A stretch of 64,000 nt of DNA from Pseudomonas reactans (GTDB lineage: Bacteria > Pseudomonadota > Gammaproteobacteria > Pseudomonadales > Pseudomonadaceae), in NCBI RefSeq assembly GCF_013385825.1, contig NZ_JACAPG010000011.1, positions 317,853-381,852 of the forward strand, given 5' to 3'. How positions within the stretch are numbered: position 1 is the stretch's first letter; the number at the start of each line of letters is the position of its first letter. Below, in pieces: positions 16,160-26,511 of the stretch. The position numbers and the translations under genes are program-made. The notes under the pieces were generated by a model that saw only the letters and a list, made by a program, of their open reading frames with translations, was not told the DNA's origin and searched no databases.

Positions 16160-17050
16160 ATGTCTACCGTCGTCCGTCTCGCCCAGGCAGCCGATGCCGA
16201 AGGGATCAGCCAGGTCATCCTGGCGGCCTTGCACAGCAGTAATGCGCGGGACTATCCGATCGATGTGATTGCGCGGGTGGCCAGTAATTTCACGCCTGAT
16301 GCCGTGTTGGCCTTGCTTAAGCGCCGCCTGGTACTGGTGGCCATTCAAGATCAAATGATCGTCGCCACCGCTGCCCTTGACGGTAATGTGGTGCGCTCGG
16401 TGTTCGTCAATCCAGCCTTGCAAGGGCAGGGCATTGGCCGGCTGTTGATGATCGAGATTGAACTGCGCGCCCGTGAGGCGGGGGTGACGGTATTGAGCGT
16501 GCCGTCATCACTGACGGCCGAACCGTTCTACACCAAGCTGGGGTTCAACACCGTGCGCGATGTTTACCACGGCAACGAGCGTACGTTGGTGATGGAAAAG
16601 GCGTTGCTGTCCCGGCATCCCATCGGGCCGTACCGCGACCGTCAGCATCGGGCGCAAGTGGTTACGTTGTGGCAGCAGGCCTTTGGCTATGACACTGCCC
16701 ATAACGTGCCAACCCTGGCGATCGATAAGAAGCTGGCCGTCAACGATGGGTTGTTCTTCGTGGCCACGGATAAAAAGACGGTGATCGGAACGGTTCTGGC
16801 CGGTTATGACGGCCATCGTGGCTGGCTGTATTCAGTGGCGGTGCATGCCGACTATCGGCGCCATGGCTTGGGGTCTTCACTGGTTCGCTATGCGGAACAG
16901 GCGTTGACCGCCTTGGGTTGCATGAAGATCAACCTGCAGATCAATGGCGGCAATGACGCGGTGGTGGGGTTCTACGAGGCATTGGGGTATGGGGTGGAGC
17001 CGAGGATCAGCATGGGCAAGAAGATCACGGTGAATATCCCGGAACAATAA
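16160..17050 (+). CDS. Tandem GNAT N-acetyltransferase
   Basis: A 296-residue protein made of two GNAT acyl-CoA-dependent transferase domains. The ATG at 16160 is fixed by AGGAGG at 16150-16155. The first domain (about 1-150) has the acetyl-CoA loop NPALQGQGIGRLLM and ends with the PFYTKLGF strand. The second (about 155-296) has VHADYRRHGLGSSLVRYAE and GFYEALGYGVEP. Both loops keep the Q/RxxGxG/A pattern, so both sites look intact. The substrate cannot be named; such fusions often acetylate amino acids, amines or antibiotics. It stands alone between gspD and a bidirectional terminator shared with ilvE. Confidence 0.88.
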   Translation: MSTVVRLAQAADAEGISQVILAALHSSNARDYPIDVIARVASNFTPDAVLALLKRRLVLVAIQDQMIVATAALDGNVVRSVFVNPALQGQGIGRLLMIEIELRAREAGVTVLSVPSSLTAEPFYTKLGFNTVRDVYHGNERTLVMEKALLSRHPIGPYRDRQHRAQVVTLWQQAFGYDTAHNVPTLAIDKKLAVNDGLFFVATDKKTVIGTVLAGYDGHRGWLYSVAVHADYRRHGLGSSLVRYAEQALTALGCMKINLQINGGNDAVVGFYEALGYGVEPRISMGKKITVNIPEQ

Positions 17051-17077
17051 AAAAACCCGCCATCTGGCGGGTTTTTT
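17049..17077. terminator. Bidirectional intrinsic terminator
   Basis: A run of six A, a CCCGCC/GGCGGG stem with a four-base loop, and a run of six T form a hairpin with a U-tract on either strand. It serves the convergent GNAT gene and ilvE. Confidence 0.95.
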
Positions 17078-17086
17078 CAGGGTTGC

Positions 17087-18106
17087 TTAAACCTTGACGA
17101 TCCAGCCTTCCGGCGCTTCAACGTCGCCGGTCTGCACACCGGTCAGCTCTTTGTAGAGCTTCTGGGTGATCGGGCCGACTTCGGTCTCGCTGTGGAACAC
17201 GTGGAGCTTGCCGTTGTACTGGATGCCGCCGATGGGCGAGATCACCGCAGCCGTACCGCAGGCGCCGGCTTCCTTGAACTGGTCCAGCTTGTCGATGAAC
17301 ACTTCGCCCTCGACCACGTCCAGACCCAGGCGGGTCTTGGCCAGTTCGATCAGCGACAGGCGGGTGATGCCTGGCAGCACCGAAGGCGACTTCGGCGTGA
17401 TGAACTGGTTGTCGTGGGTGATCCCGAAGAAGTTGGCCGAGCCGACTTCTTCGATTTTCGAGTGGGTCATCGGGTCCAGGTAGATCGCGTCGGCAAAACC
17501 GGCTTTCTTCGCTTCGGAACCTGGCATCAAGCTGGCGGCGTAGTTGCCACCGACCTTGGCGGCACCGGTGCCTTGTGGCGCGGCGCGGTCGAAGGTGGAG
17601 ATCTGGAAGTTGTGCGGCACCAGGCCGCCTTTGAAGTAGGCGCCGACCGGGATGCAGAACACGGAGAAGATGAACTCCGGCGCGGTGCGCACGCCGATGT
17701 TGTCACCGGTGCCGATCACGAACGGGCGCAGGTACAGCGCGCCGCCGCTGCCGTACGGCGGGATGAAATGTTCGTTGGCCTTGACCACTTGCTTGCAGGC
17801 GTCGATGAACACATCGGTCGGCACATGCGGCATCAGCAGGCGCGCGCAGCTGCGTTGCATGCGGGCGGCATTCTGGTCCGGGCGGAACAGGTTGATCGAA
17901 CCGTCCTTGCAGCGGTAGGCCTTGAGGCCTTCAAAGCATTGCTGGCCGTAGTGCAGGGCGGTGGAGCCCTCGCTGATGTGCAGCACGTTGTCGTCGGTCA
18001 GGGTGCCGTCTTGCCATTCGCCGTTTTTCCAGACCTGGAGAAACCGCTTGTCGGTCTTGATGTAGTCAAAACCCAGCTTGTCCCAATTGATGCTTTCGTT
18101 ACCCAT
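17087..18106 (-). CDS. ilvE: Branched-chain amino acid aminotransferase
   Basis: A 339-residue class IV (D-amino-acid-transaminase fold) PLP enzyme. It interconverts Leu, Ile and Val with their 2-oxo acids using glutamate/2-oxoglutarate. Family marks are HYGQQCFEGLKAYR, LYLRPFVIGTG, the PLP lysine in GAAKVGGNYAASL, IEEVGSANFFG and ACGTAAVISPIGGI. It is the longer IlvE type usual in Pseudomonas. It lies next to the bkd operon but is separated from it by a REP pair and about 200 bases; together they give the first two steps of branched-chain amino acid breakdown. Confidence 0.96.
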   Translation of the reverse strand: MGNESINWDKLGFDYIKTDKRFLQVWKNGEWQDGTLTDDNVLHISEGSTALHYGQQCFEGLKAYRCKDGSINLFRPDQNAARMQRSCARLLMPHVPTDVFIDACKQVVKANEHFIPPYGSGGALYLRPFVIGTGDNIGVRTAPEFIFSVFCIPVGAYFKGGLVPHNFQISTFDRAAPQGTGAAKVGGNYAASLMPGSEAKKAGFADAIYLDPMTHSKIEEVGSANFFGITHDNQFITPKSPSVLPGITRLSLIELAKTRLGLDVVEGEVFIDKLDQFKEAGACGTAAVISPIGGIQYNGKLHVFHSETEVGPITQKLYKELTGVQTGDVEAPEGWIVKV

Positions 18107-18197
18107 GACACCCTCTATCGTTGGTCAAGTCGGTTTTTTTCTGGATGGGCGCAACAATACTTCATTCCCGGGGCCGTTCGCATCCCCCGCGTCCCTT

Positions 18198-18295
18198 GTA
18201 GGAGCGAGCTTGCTCGCGAAAAACTCAAGGGCGCCGCGTTCATTCTGGTTCCACGCGTCATCGTTGGCGATTTTCGCGAGCAAGCTCGCTCCTAC
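18198..18295. repeat. REP pair (GTAG family)
   Basis: Inverted 22-bp arms at 18198-18219 and 18274-18295 begin with GTAGGAGC and hold the small palindrome GAGCTTGCTC. It lies in the 200 bases between the ilvE start and the lpdV stop, 12 bases past the lpdV stop, and may act as the 3' end of the bkd transcript. Confidence 0.93.
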
Positions 18296-18306
18296 AGAGG
18301 CTGTGT

Positions 18307-19686
18307 TTACAGGTGCAAGGCGTGGCCCAAGGCGCGTAGCGCGGCTTCCTGCACCGCTTCGCCGAGTGTTGGATGGGCGTGGATGGTGCCCGCCACGTCC
18401 TCCAGGCGCGAACCCATTTCCAGGCTCAGGCCAAAGGCGGTGGACAGTTCGGAGACGCCAACCCCCACGGCCTGCCAGCCGACGATCAGGTGGTTGTCAC
18501 GCCGTGCCACCACCCGCACGAAGCCGGTTTTCGACTCCAGTGTCATCGCCCGGCCATTGGCCGCGAACGGGAAGCTCGACACGATGCAGTCCAGCCCGGC
18601 GGCCTTGGCTTCGTCGGGCGTTTTGCCGACCACCACCAGTTCCGGGTCGGTAAAGCACACTGCCGGAATCGCGGCTGGGTTGAATTCGCGGGACTTGCCG
18701 CTGATCAGTTCGGCGACCATTTCACCCTGGGCCATCGCACGGTGCGCGAGCATCGGCTCGCCGCTCAGGTCGCCGATGGCATACACATTGCGCATGCTGG
18801 TCTGGCAACGGCTGTCGATCTTGATCGCCGCGCCGTTCATCTCCAGGTTCAGCGCTTCGAGGTTCCAGCCTTGGGTGTTGGGTTTGCGACCCACAGCAAC
18901 CAGCACTTGATCCGTTGCCAGAGACAGGGTGTCGCCATTCGGGTCGCGTACTTGCAGGCTGCCATCGGCAAAACCGGTGACGCTGTGCTTGAGGTACAGC
19001 TTCACGCCCAGTTGCTTGAGGGATTCATTCACTGGCTGGGTCAACTCGGCATCGTAGGCCGGCAGGATACGATCCTGTGCCTCGACCACACTGACCTCGG
19101 CACCGAGCTTGCGGTAGGCGATGCCCAGTTCCAGGCCGATATACCCGCCACCCACCACGATCAGGCGCTTGGGCACTCGTGTTGGCGCCAGCGCTTCAGT
19201 GGACGAGATGATCGGCCCGCCAATCGGCAGCATCGGCAGGTTGACGCTTTTCGAGCCGGTGGCCAGCAGCAAGTGTTCGCACTGGATGCGCTGGTCGCCG
19301 ACGTCGACGGTCTTGCCGTCCACCACCTTGGCCCAGCCGTGGATCACCTGCACTTTGTGTTTCTTCAGCAAGGCGGCGACGCCGGTGGTCAGGCGATCGA
19401 CGATGCCGTCTTTCCATTCCACGCTTTTGCGGATGTCCAGGGTCGGTACATCCACTTCGATGCCCAGTTGCGAACCCTGGCTGTGGTGGATGGTTTGCTG
19501 GAACTGCTCGGCCACGTGGATCAAGGCCTTGGACGGGATGCAGCCGATGTTCAGGCAGGTACCGCCCAGCGCCTGGCCTTCCACCAGAATCGTCGGGATG
19601 CCCAACTGGCCGGCACGAATCGCCGCCACATAACCGCCAGGGCCGCCGCCGATAATCAACAGCGTGGTATTCAATGTCTGCGTCAT
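18307..19686 (-). CDS. lpdV: Dihydrolipoyl dehydrogenase of the branched-chain keto acid complex
   Basis: A 459-residue FAD-dependent disulfide oxidoreductase (E3) that reoxidises the dihydrolipoyl groups of BkdB with NAD+. It has the FAD dinucleotide fold ([19 protein letters not shown]), the redox disulfide [14 protein letters not shown], the NAD fold ([19 protein letters not shown]), the second FAD motif ([17 protein letters not shown]) and the C-terminal catalytic [14 protein letters not shown]. It is the last gene of bkdA1-bkdA2-bkdB-lpdV, with three bases between it and bkdB. It is the operon-specific E3, distinct from the pyruvate/2-oxoglutarate dehydrogenase copy expected elsewhere. 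Confidence 0.97.
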   Translation of the reverse strand: MTQTLNTTLLIIGGGPGGYVAAIRAGQLGIPTILVEGQALGGTCLNIGCIPSKALIHVAEQFQQTIHHSQGSQLGIEVDVPTLDIRKSVEWKDGIVDRLTTGVAALLKKHKVQVIHGWAKVVDGKTVDVGDQRIQCEHLLLATGSKSVNLPMLPIGGPIISSTEALAPTRVPKRLIVVGGGYIGLELGIAYRKLGAEVSVVEAQDRILPAYDAELTQPVNESLKQLGVKLYLKHSVTGFADGSLQVRDPNGDTLSLATDQVLVAVGRKPNTQGWNLEALNLEMNGAAIKIDSRCQTSMRNVYAIGDLSGEPMLAHRAMAQGEMVAELISGKSREFNPAAIPAVCFTDPELVVVGKTPDEAKAAGLDCIVSSFPFAANGRAMTLESKTGFVRVVARRDNHLIVGWQAVGVGVSELSTAFGLSLEMGSRLEDVAGTIHAHPTLGEAVQEAALRALGHALHL

Positions 19687-19689
19687 GCC

Positions 19690-20949
19690 TTACTCCAGGA
19701 ACAGGCTGGCGGGTTGTTCGAGCAGGCCGCGAATGGCCTGGATGAATTGCGCCGCGTCCATGCCATCGACCACCCGGTGATCGAAGGAGCTGGAGAGGTT
19801 CATCATCTTACGTACCACGATCTGGCCCTTGATCACCATCGGCCGTTCAACGATACGGTTGACGCCGACGATGGCCACTTCCGGCAGATTCAGCACCGGC
19901 GTGCTGACGATGCCGCCCAAGGCACCCAGGCTGGTCAGGGTGATGGTCGAGCCCGACAGCTCGTCACGGCTGGCCTTGCCATTGCGCGCAGCCGTGGCCA
20001 AACGTGCGATTTCTTCGGCGTTGCCCCACAGGCTGCGGGCTTCAGCGTGACGCACCACCGGCACCATCAGGCCAACGTCGCTCTGGGTGGCGACGCCCAC
20101 ATGCACCGCGCCGAGGCGGGTGATGACCTGGGCTTCGTCGTCGTAACGCGCGTTGATCTGCGGGAAGTCACGCAGTGCCACCACCATGGCGCGCACGATG
20201 AACGGCAGCAGGGTCAGCTTGCCGCGCGTAGCACCGTGTTTCTCGTTGAGGTGCACACGCAACTCGTCGAGGGCGGTGACGTCGATCTCTTCTACATAAC
20301 TGAAATGCGCGGCACGCCGGGTGGCGTCCTGCATGCGCTGGGCGATCTTGCGGCGCATGCCGATCACTGGGATCTGTTCTTCGGTGTGGCGTTCGGCGTA
20401 AGGGTTGGCAGCCGTTTTGTTTTGCGTCGGCCCCTGGAGCAAGTAAGCCTCCAGATCTTCGTGCAGAATCCGGCCCGCCGGGCCAGAGCCCTGGACCAGA
20501 CGCAGTTGAATCCCGGCGTCCAATGCATGCTTGCGCACGGCCGGGGAGGCCAATGGGCGTTCGTCGGCTTCACGTGCCACAGGTGCCTGGGCTGCGATAA
20601 CCGGCGCAGGTTTGCTTTCAACCACGACTGGCGCAGGCTTGGCTTCAACTACAGGCGCGGCCTTCGGCGTTTCCTTCACGGCGGGCGCTTCCTTGGCGTT
20701 GCCGGCACCTTCCACTTCAATGCTGATCAGAATACTGCCCACGGCCATGACTTCCCCCGGCTCGCCGCCGAGGGAAATCACCTTACCGTGCACGGGCGAG
20801 GGAATGTCTACCATCGCCTTGTCGGTCATCACATCCGCCAGTACCTGGTCTTCCACGACCATGTCGCCAACCTTCACATGCCACACCGACAGTTCAACTT
20901 CCGCGATGCCTTCGCCAATGTCCGGCATCTTGATAACGTGCGTGCCCAT
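19690..20949 (-). CDS. bkdB: Branched-chain keto acid dehydrogenase E2 (dihydrolipoyl transacylase)
   Basis: A 419-residue E2 core of the branched-chain 2-oxo acid dehydrogenase complex. An N-terminal lipoyl domain carries the lipoylated lysine in MTDKAMVDIPSP. An Ala/Pro/Lys-rich linker (about 80-125) leads to the peripheral subunit-binding domain (ASPAVRKHALDAGIQL), a second linker, and the CoA acyltransferase domain with the catalytic SSFDHRVVDGMDAAQF. Its ATG directly abuts the bkdA2 stop. It transfers isobutyryl, isovaleryl or 2-methylbutyryl groups to CoA. Confidence 0.97.
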   Translation of the reverse strand: MGTHVIKMPDIGEGIAEVELSVWHVKVGDMVVEDQVLADVMTDKAMVDIPSPVHGKVISLGGEPGEVMAVGSILISIEVEGAGNAKEAPAVKETPKAAPVVEAKPAPVVVESKPAPVIAAQAPVAREADERPLASPAVRKHALDAGIQLRLVQGSGPAGRILHEDLEAYLLQGPTQNKTAANPYAERHTEEQIPVIGMRRKIAQRMQDATRRAAHFSYVEEIDVTALDELRVHLNEKHGATRGKLTLLPFIVRAMVVALRDFPQINARYDDEAQVITRLGAVHVGVATQSDVGLMVPVVRHAEARSLWGNAEEIARLATAARNGKASRDELSGSTITLTSLGALGGIVSTPVLNLPEVAIVGVNRIVERPMVIKGQIVVRKMMNLSSSFDHRVVDGMDAAQFIQAIRGLLEQPASLFLE

Positions 20950-22008
20950 TCAGACCTCCATGACCCGTTTCAACGCCGCGCCCACTCGGGACGGCCCTGG
21001 GAAATACGCCCACTCTTGCGCGTGCGGGTAGGGGGTGTCCCAGCCGGTGACGCGTTCGATCGGCGCTTCCAGGTGGTGGAAGCAGTGTTCTTGCACCAGC
21101 GACACCAACTCCGCACCAAAGCCGCAGGTGCGGGTGGCTTCATGCACCACCACGCAACGACCGGTCTTCTTCACGGATTTGACGATGGTTTCCAGGTCCA
21201 GCGGCCACAGGCTGCGCAGGTCGATGACCTCGGCGTCAATGCCGGTTTCTTCGGCGGCGACTTGCGACACATACACGGTGGTGCCGTAGGTCAGCACGGT
21301 AACGGCCGAACCCGGACGCACGATGGCGGCCACGTCCAGCGGCACGGTGTAATAACCGTCCGGTACTTGGGCTTGCGGGTGTTTCGACCACGGGGTTACC
21401 GGACGATCGTGATGGCCATCGAATGGGCCGTTGTACAGGCGTTTGGGCTCAAGGAAGATCACCGGGTCATCGTTCTCGATGGAGGCGATCAGCAAACCTT
21501 TGGCGTCATAGGGGTTCGAAGGCATCACCGTGCGCAGCCCGCAGACCTGGGTGAACACCGCTTCGATACTCTGGCTGTGGGTCTGCCCGCCGTAGATGCC
21601 GCCGCCGCACGGCATGCGCATGGTCAGTGGCGCGGTGAACTGGCCGGCCGAGCGGTAACGCAGGCGCGCCGCTTCGGAGATGATCTGGTCGGTGGCGGGG
21701 TAGACGTAGTCGGCGAACTGGATCTCGGCCACCGGACGCAGGCCATAGGCGCCCATGCCCACGGCCACGCCGATAATGCCGCTTTCGGAGATCGGCGCGT
21801 CAAACACGCGGGAGCTGCCGTATTTGGTCTGCAAGCCTTCGGTGCAACGGAACACACCGCCGAAATAACCGACGTCCTGGCCGAACACCACCACGTTGTC
21901 GTCGCGTTCGAGCATCACATCCATGGCCGAGCGCAGGGCCTGGATCATGGTCATGGTGGTGGTGGTCATGGCGGTTTCCACTTCAATACTGTTGTTGTGA
22001 TCGTTCAT
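20950..22008 (-). CDS. bkdA2: Branched-chain keto acid dehydrogenase E1 beta
   Basis: A 352-residue E1 beta subunit. The pyrimidine-binding transketolase domain has VVVFGQDVGYFGGVF and ISESGIIGVAVGMGAYGLRPVAE; the C-terminal regulatory domain has VLTYGTTVYVSQVAAEE and the His region CVVVHEATRTCGFGAEL. Length and wording match Pseudomonas BkdA2. It pairs with BkdA1 to decarboxylate branched 2-oxo acids on thiamine diphosphate. Start and stop sit one base from bkdA1 and zero bases from bkdB, so translation is probably coupled. Confidence 0.97.
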   Translation of the reverse strand: MNDHNNSIEVETAMTTTTMTMIQALRSAMDVMLERDDNVVVFGQDVGYFGGVFRCTEGLQTKYGSSRVFDAPISESGIIGVAVGMGAYGLRPVAEIQFADYVYPATDQIISEAARLRYRSAGQFTAPLTMRMPCGGGIYGGQTHSQSIEAVFTQVCGLRTVMPSNPYDAKGLLIASIENDDPVIFLEPKRLYNGPFDGHHDRPVTPWSKHPQAQVPDGYYTVPLDVAAIVRPGSAVTVLTYGTTVYVSQVAAEETGIDAEVIDLRSLWPLDLETIVKSVKKTGRCVVVHEATRTCGFGAELVSLVQEHCFHHLEAPIERVTGWDTPYPHAQEWAYFPGPSRVGAALKRVMEV

Positions 22009-22009
22009 G

Positions 22010-23251
<1,242 letters not shown>

Positions 23252-23390
23252 CTACGCTCTATCTTGTGAATTTCTTGTAGTGGGCGCGCTAGCTGACAGT
23301 CAGCCTCCGGATAGGAGAAATCTTGTCCTACAACAATCATAGGCGGGGCGTGGAAGAATATTTATCTGTGTTTCATTGCACTCAGGATCA

Positions 23391-23415
23391 TTTGCGGATA
23401 AAAAATCTGCATAAA
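23391..23415. promoter_or_regulatory. Candidate BkdR (Lrp-type) binding palindrome
   Basis: TTTGCGGAT at 23391-23399 and ATCTGCATAAA ending at 23415 form an imperfect inverted repeat around an A-tract. This is the AT-centred shape Lrp/AsnC proteins prefer. It lies 26 bases upstream of bkdR and 146 bases upstream of bkdA1. The whole 23246-23440 spacer is AT-rich and probably holds more half-sites. Confidence 0.5.
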
Positions 23416-23440
23416 CATAATAAACAGGTGATTTTGTCTC

Positions 23441-23926
23441 ATGCGCAAACTGGACCGTACCGATATCGGCATTCTCAACGCCCTGCAGGAGAACGCCCGC
23501 ATCACCAACGCCGACCTGGCCCGCTCGGTGAACCTGTCGCCCACGCCGTGTTTCAACCGGGTGAAGGCCATGGAGGAGTTGGGCTTGATCCGTGACCAGG
23601 TCACGCTGCTCGACGCCGATCTATTGGGGCTGCACGTCAACGTGTTCATCCACGTCAGCCTGGAAAAGCAGAATGAGTTGGCGTTGCAGCAGTTCGAAGG
23701 CGCGATCTCGGACCGGCCAGAAGTGATGGAGTGTTACCTGATGGCCGGCGACCCGGACTACCTGATCCGGGTGCTGGTGCCGACAATCCAGTCGCTGGAG
23801 CGCTTCATGATGGACTTTTTGACCAAGGTGCCGGGCGTCGCCAACATCCGCTCCAGCTTTGCCCTCAAGCAGGTGCGCTATAAAACCGCGTTGCCGTTAC
23901 CGGCCAACGGCATCAACCTGGGTTAG
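23441..23926 (+). CDS. bkdR: Lrp/AsnC-family activator of the bkd operon
   Basis: A 161-residue Lrp-family regulator. The N-terminal HTH reads [35 protein letters not shown], and the C-terminal ligand-binding (RAM) domain includes [20 protein letters not shown] and [20 protein letters not shown]. It is divergent from bkdA1, as in P. putida where BkdR activates bkd with L-branched-chain amino acids as effectors. Its last codons overlap by four bases the end of the convergent persulfide dioxygenase-like gene. Confidence 0.95.
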   Translation: MRKLDRTDIGILNALQENARITNADLARSVNLSPTPCFNRVKAMEELGLIRDQVTLLDADLLGLHVNVFIHVSLEKQNELALQQFEGAISDRPEVMECYLMAGDPDYLIRVLVPTIQSLERFMMDFLTKVPGVANIRSSFALKQVRYKTALPLPANGINLG

Positions 23927-24786
23927 AGGTGGTTGACCGGAATCTTCAGGTACACCACACCATTGTCCTCCGCCGGCGGCATATTCCCCGCCCGCACATT
24001 CACCTGGATCGCCGGCAGCAAGAGCGTCGGCATCCCCAGCCCTGCGTCGCGCGTGGTGCGCATTTCGACAAACGCGGCTTCATCCACGCCATCATGCACA
24101 TGGATATTCCCCGCCCGCTGCTCGGCCACCGTGGTCCGGCACTTTGCCTCACGACCTTCAGGCGGGTAGTCGTGGCAGACGTACAACTCGGTTTCCAGGG
24201 GAAAGCCCAGCAACTTGCGCATCGACGCATACAACTGCCGCGCATCGCCGCCAGGGAAATCACAGCGCGCCGTACCGACATCCGGCATGAACAGCGTGTC
24301 CCCCACCAGGATCAACCGGTCGTCGATCAGGTAGGCCATGTCCGCCGGGGTATGCCCGGGCACATGCAGGGCCTGGGCCTTGATCGTGCCGATGTGAAAC
24401 ACCTCATCCGGCGCAAACAGGTGATCGAACTGCGAGCCATCCACGCGAAATTCCGGCTCCAGGTTGAACAGGTTCTTGAACACGCCCTGCACTGTGCTGA
24501 TCGACTGCCCGATGGCGATCTTGCCGCCCAGCGTGCGGCGCAGGTAAGGCGCGGCAGACAAGTGATCAGCGTGGGCGTGGGTTTCCAGCAGCCATTGCAC
24601 CTGCAGCCCATGCTCGCGCACAAAGGCGATGACCTTGTCGGCCTGGGCGGTGTCGGTGCGCCCCGAGGCCGGGTCGTAGTTGAGCACCGAATCGACGATG
24701 GCGCAGGGGCCGCCGTCGGCTTCATAAACGACGTAGGTGTAGGTCGAAGAGGCGTCGTCCAGAAAGGCTTGAATCAGCGCTGGCAT
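23923..24786 (-). CDS. ETHE1/persulfide dioxygenase-like metallo-beta-lactamase fold protein
   Basis: A 287-residue metallo-beta-lactamase-fold hydrolase. The metal motif [14 protein letters not shown] is followed by VPGHTPADM and the aspartate in [18 protein letters not shown], then [18 protein letters not shown] and CHDY with a mononuclear H-H-D site mark the ETHE1/persulfide dioxygenase branch rather than glyoxalase II. Such enzymes oxidise glutathione persulfide to sulfite. It is divergent from a SqrR/BigR-like sensor, next to a sulfide:quinone reductase and a sulfite exporter, which supports that role. Its C-terminus extends about 50 residues past the usual core. Confidence 0.88.
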   Translation of the reverse strand: MPALIQAFLDDASSTYTYVVYEADGGPCAIVDSVLNYDPASGRTDTAQADKVIAFVREHGLQVQWLLETHAHADHLSAAPYLRRTLGGKIAIGQSISTVQGVFKNLFNLEPEFRVDGSQFDHLFAPDEVFHIGTIKAQALHVPGHTPADMAYLIDDRLILVGDTLFMPDVGTARCDFPGGDARQLYASMRKLLGFPLETELYVCHDYPPEGREAKCRTTVAEQRAGNIHVHDGVDEAAFVEMRTTRDAGLGMPTLLLPAIQVNVRAGNMPPAEDNGVVYLKIPVNHL

Positions 24787-24880
24787 GGCGGTTGTCCCGG
24801 ATGAAGAAAAAAGTAGTTACAATCAGTTTACGTTTTCACATAATGTTTTGAGCTTAAGTGACAAAAAGGACCCGAGGCAA

Positions 24881-25216
24881 ATGGAATCTACTCTGAGTGA
24901 GGGCGAAGTCGCCCAGTTGCGCGCATCGGCGTCCAAGGCCTGTTCCTTGCTCAAGGCCCTGGCCAATGAGGACCGTTTGTTGATCCTGTGCCAGTTGACC
25001 CAGGGCGAACGCAATGTCGGCGAACTGGAAGCCCTGACCGGCGTGCGCCAGCCCACGCTGTCTCAACAATTGGGCATCCTGCGTGATGAAGGGTTGGTCG
25101 CCACCCGTCGGGAAGGTAAATACATCTTCTACGGGTTGGCCAGCCACGAAGTGATTCAAGTGATGAAGACCCTGTCCGGCTTGTACTGCGGCGCGGTCAT
25201 AAAAAGCTGGGCGTGA
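24881..25216 (+). CDS. ArsR-family persulfide sensor (SqrR/BigR-like)
   Basis: A 111-residue ArsR winged-helix repressor. I choose ATG 24881 over an upstream in-frame start at 24785, because the upstream residues are low-complexity and would overlap the divergent gene's start. The recognition helix is QPTLSQQLGILRDEGL. Two cysteines, C37 (LILCQL) and C103 (GLYCGAV), are 66 residues apart, the same spacing as the redox pair of SqrR and BigR, which form a polysulfide bridge that releases DNA. It lies between the dioxygenase-like gene (divergent) and the sulfide:quinone reductase (downstream), its expected targets. Confidence 0.88.
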   Translation: MESTLSEGEVAQLRASASKACSLLKALANEDRLLILCQLTQGERNVGELEALTGVRQPTLSQQLGILRDEGLVATRREGKYIFYGLASHEVIQVMKTLSGLYCGAVIKSWA

Positions 25217-25266
25217 CGCCATCCGGCAGCGACCCTTGTGTGCATGTATGACAAAGGCGATAGACC

Positions 25267-26511
25267 ATGACCGACCAACACTGGGGACCAACCATCAGTG
25301 GCGACATCGTAGTCATCGGCGGCGGCTCGGCGGGCATTGGCCTGCTGGCCAGCCTGCTCAAGCGCGACCCGCACCTGAATATCATCCTGATCGAACCGAG
25401 CGACCATCATTGCTACCAGCCCGCCTGGACCCTGGTGGGCGGCGGCGCCTATGACCTGAAAAAGACCCGTCGTCCGCTGGCTGATGTATTGCCCAACGGC
25501 GTTACCTGGGTGCAAGCCGCCGTCACCGAAGTTCTGCCCGACGAGCAGACCCTGATCCTTGACAGCGGCCAGCGTGTCAGTTGGCAAAACCTGATTGTCT
25601 GCCCCGGCCTGCGCCTGGCCTGGGAGAAGATCGAAGGCCTGCAAGACACCCTCGGCAAGCATGGCGTCACGTCCAACTACAGCTACCAGCACGCCGCTTA
25701 CACCTGGCAGCGGGTGCAGCAACTCAAGGGTGGCAAGGCGATCTTCACCCAGCCAGCCATGCCGATCAAATGCGCAGGCGCGCCGCAAAAGGCCCTGTAT
25801 TTGTCCTGCGATCACTGGCTCAAGCAGGGCGTGCTGAAAAACATCGACGTCGAATTCAACCTGGCCGGTGCCGCGTTATTCGGCGTGGCGACCTTCGTGC
25901 CGCCGTTGATGAAATACGTGGAGAAGTACAACGCCCGCCTGGCGTTCAACGCCAACCTGGTGAAAGTCGATGGCCCCGCTGGCAAGGCTTGGTTCGAAGT
26001 GAAGGACGCCGAAGGCACTGCGCGCATTGAAGAAAAATCCTTCGACCTGCTGCACGTGGTCCCACCGCAGGTTTCTCCGGATTTCATCCGCCAAAGCCCG
26101 CTGGCCGACGCCGCCGGTTGGTGCGAAGTGAACCCCCATAGTCTGCAACACCTGCGCTACCCACACATCTTCGGCCTGGGTGATGTGTGCGGCACCCCCA
26201 ACGCCAAGACCGCCGCTGCGGTACGCAAGCAGATCGTAGTGGTCGCTGAAAACCTGCTGGCCCTGCGCAAACAGGCGCCGCTGCCGCTTAAATACGATGG
26301 CTATGGTTCCTGCCCATTGACGGTGGAGAAGGGCAAGGTGGTGCTGGCTGAGTTCGGCTACGGCGGCAAGTTGCTGCCGACCTTTCCCTTGGACCCGACC
26401 CAGGCGCGCCGCTCGATGTGGTTCCTCAAGGCCACTTTGCTGCCGTGGTTCTACTGGAACGGTATGCTCAAGGGGCGCGAATGGCTGACCCGCCTGAGCA
26501 AGGTGGACTGA
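25267..26511 (+). CDS. Sulfide:quinone oxidoreductase
   Basis: A 414-residue FAD-dependent sulfide:quinone reductase. It oxidises sulfide to a persulfide while reducing ubiquinone. The FAD fold is [18 protein letters not shown]; a cysteine pair typical of the family occurs in [18 protein letters not shown], and the second FAD contact is [22 protein letters not shown]. The C-terminal region ([17 protein letters not shown]) is an amphipathic membrane anchor. It follows the sensor gene by 50 bases, and the TauE/SafE gene starts right after its stop. The eukaryote-like (type II) SQR group fits best. Confidence 0.93.
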   Translation: MTDQHWGPTISGDIVVIGGGSAGIGLLASLLKRDPHLNIILIEPSDHHCYQPAWTLVGGGAYDLKKTRRPLADVLPNGVTWVQAAVTEVLPDEQTLILDSGQRVSWQNLIVCPGLRLAWEKIEGLQDTLGKHGVTSNYSYQHAAYTWQRVQQLKGGKAIFTQPAMPIKCAGAPQKALYLSCDHWLKQGVLKNIDVEFNLAGAALFGVATFVPPLMKYVEKYNARLAFNANLVKVDGPAGKAWFEVKDAEGTARIEEKSFDLLHVVPPQVSPDFIRQSPLADAAGWCEVNPHSLQHLRYPHIFGLGDVCGTPNAKTAAAVRKQIVVVAENLLALRKQAPLPLKYDGYGSCPLTVEKGKVVLAEFGYGGKLLPTFPLDPTQARRSMWFLKATLLPWFYWNGMLKGREWLTRLSKVD

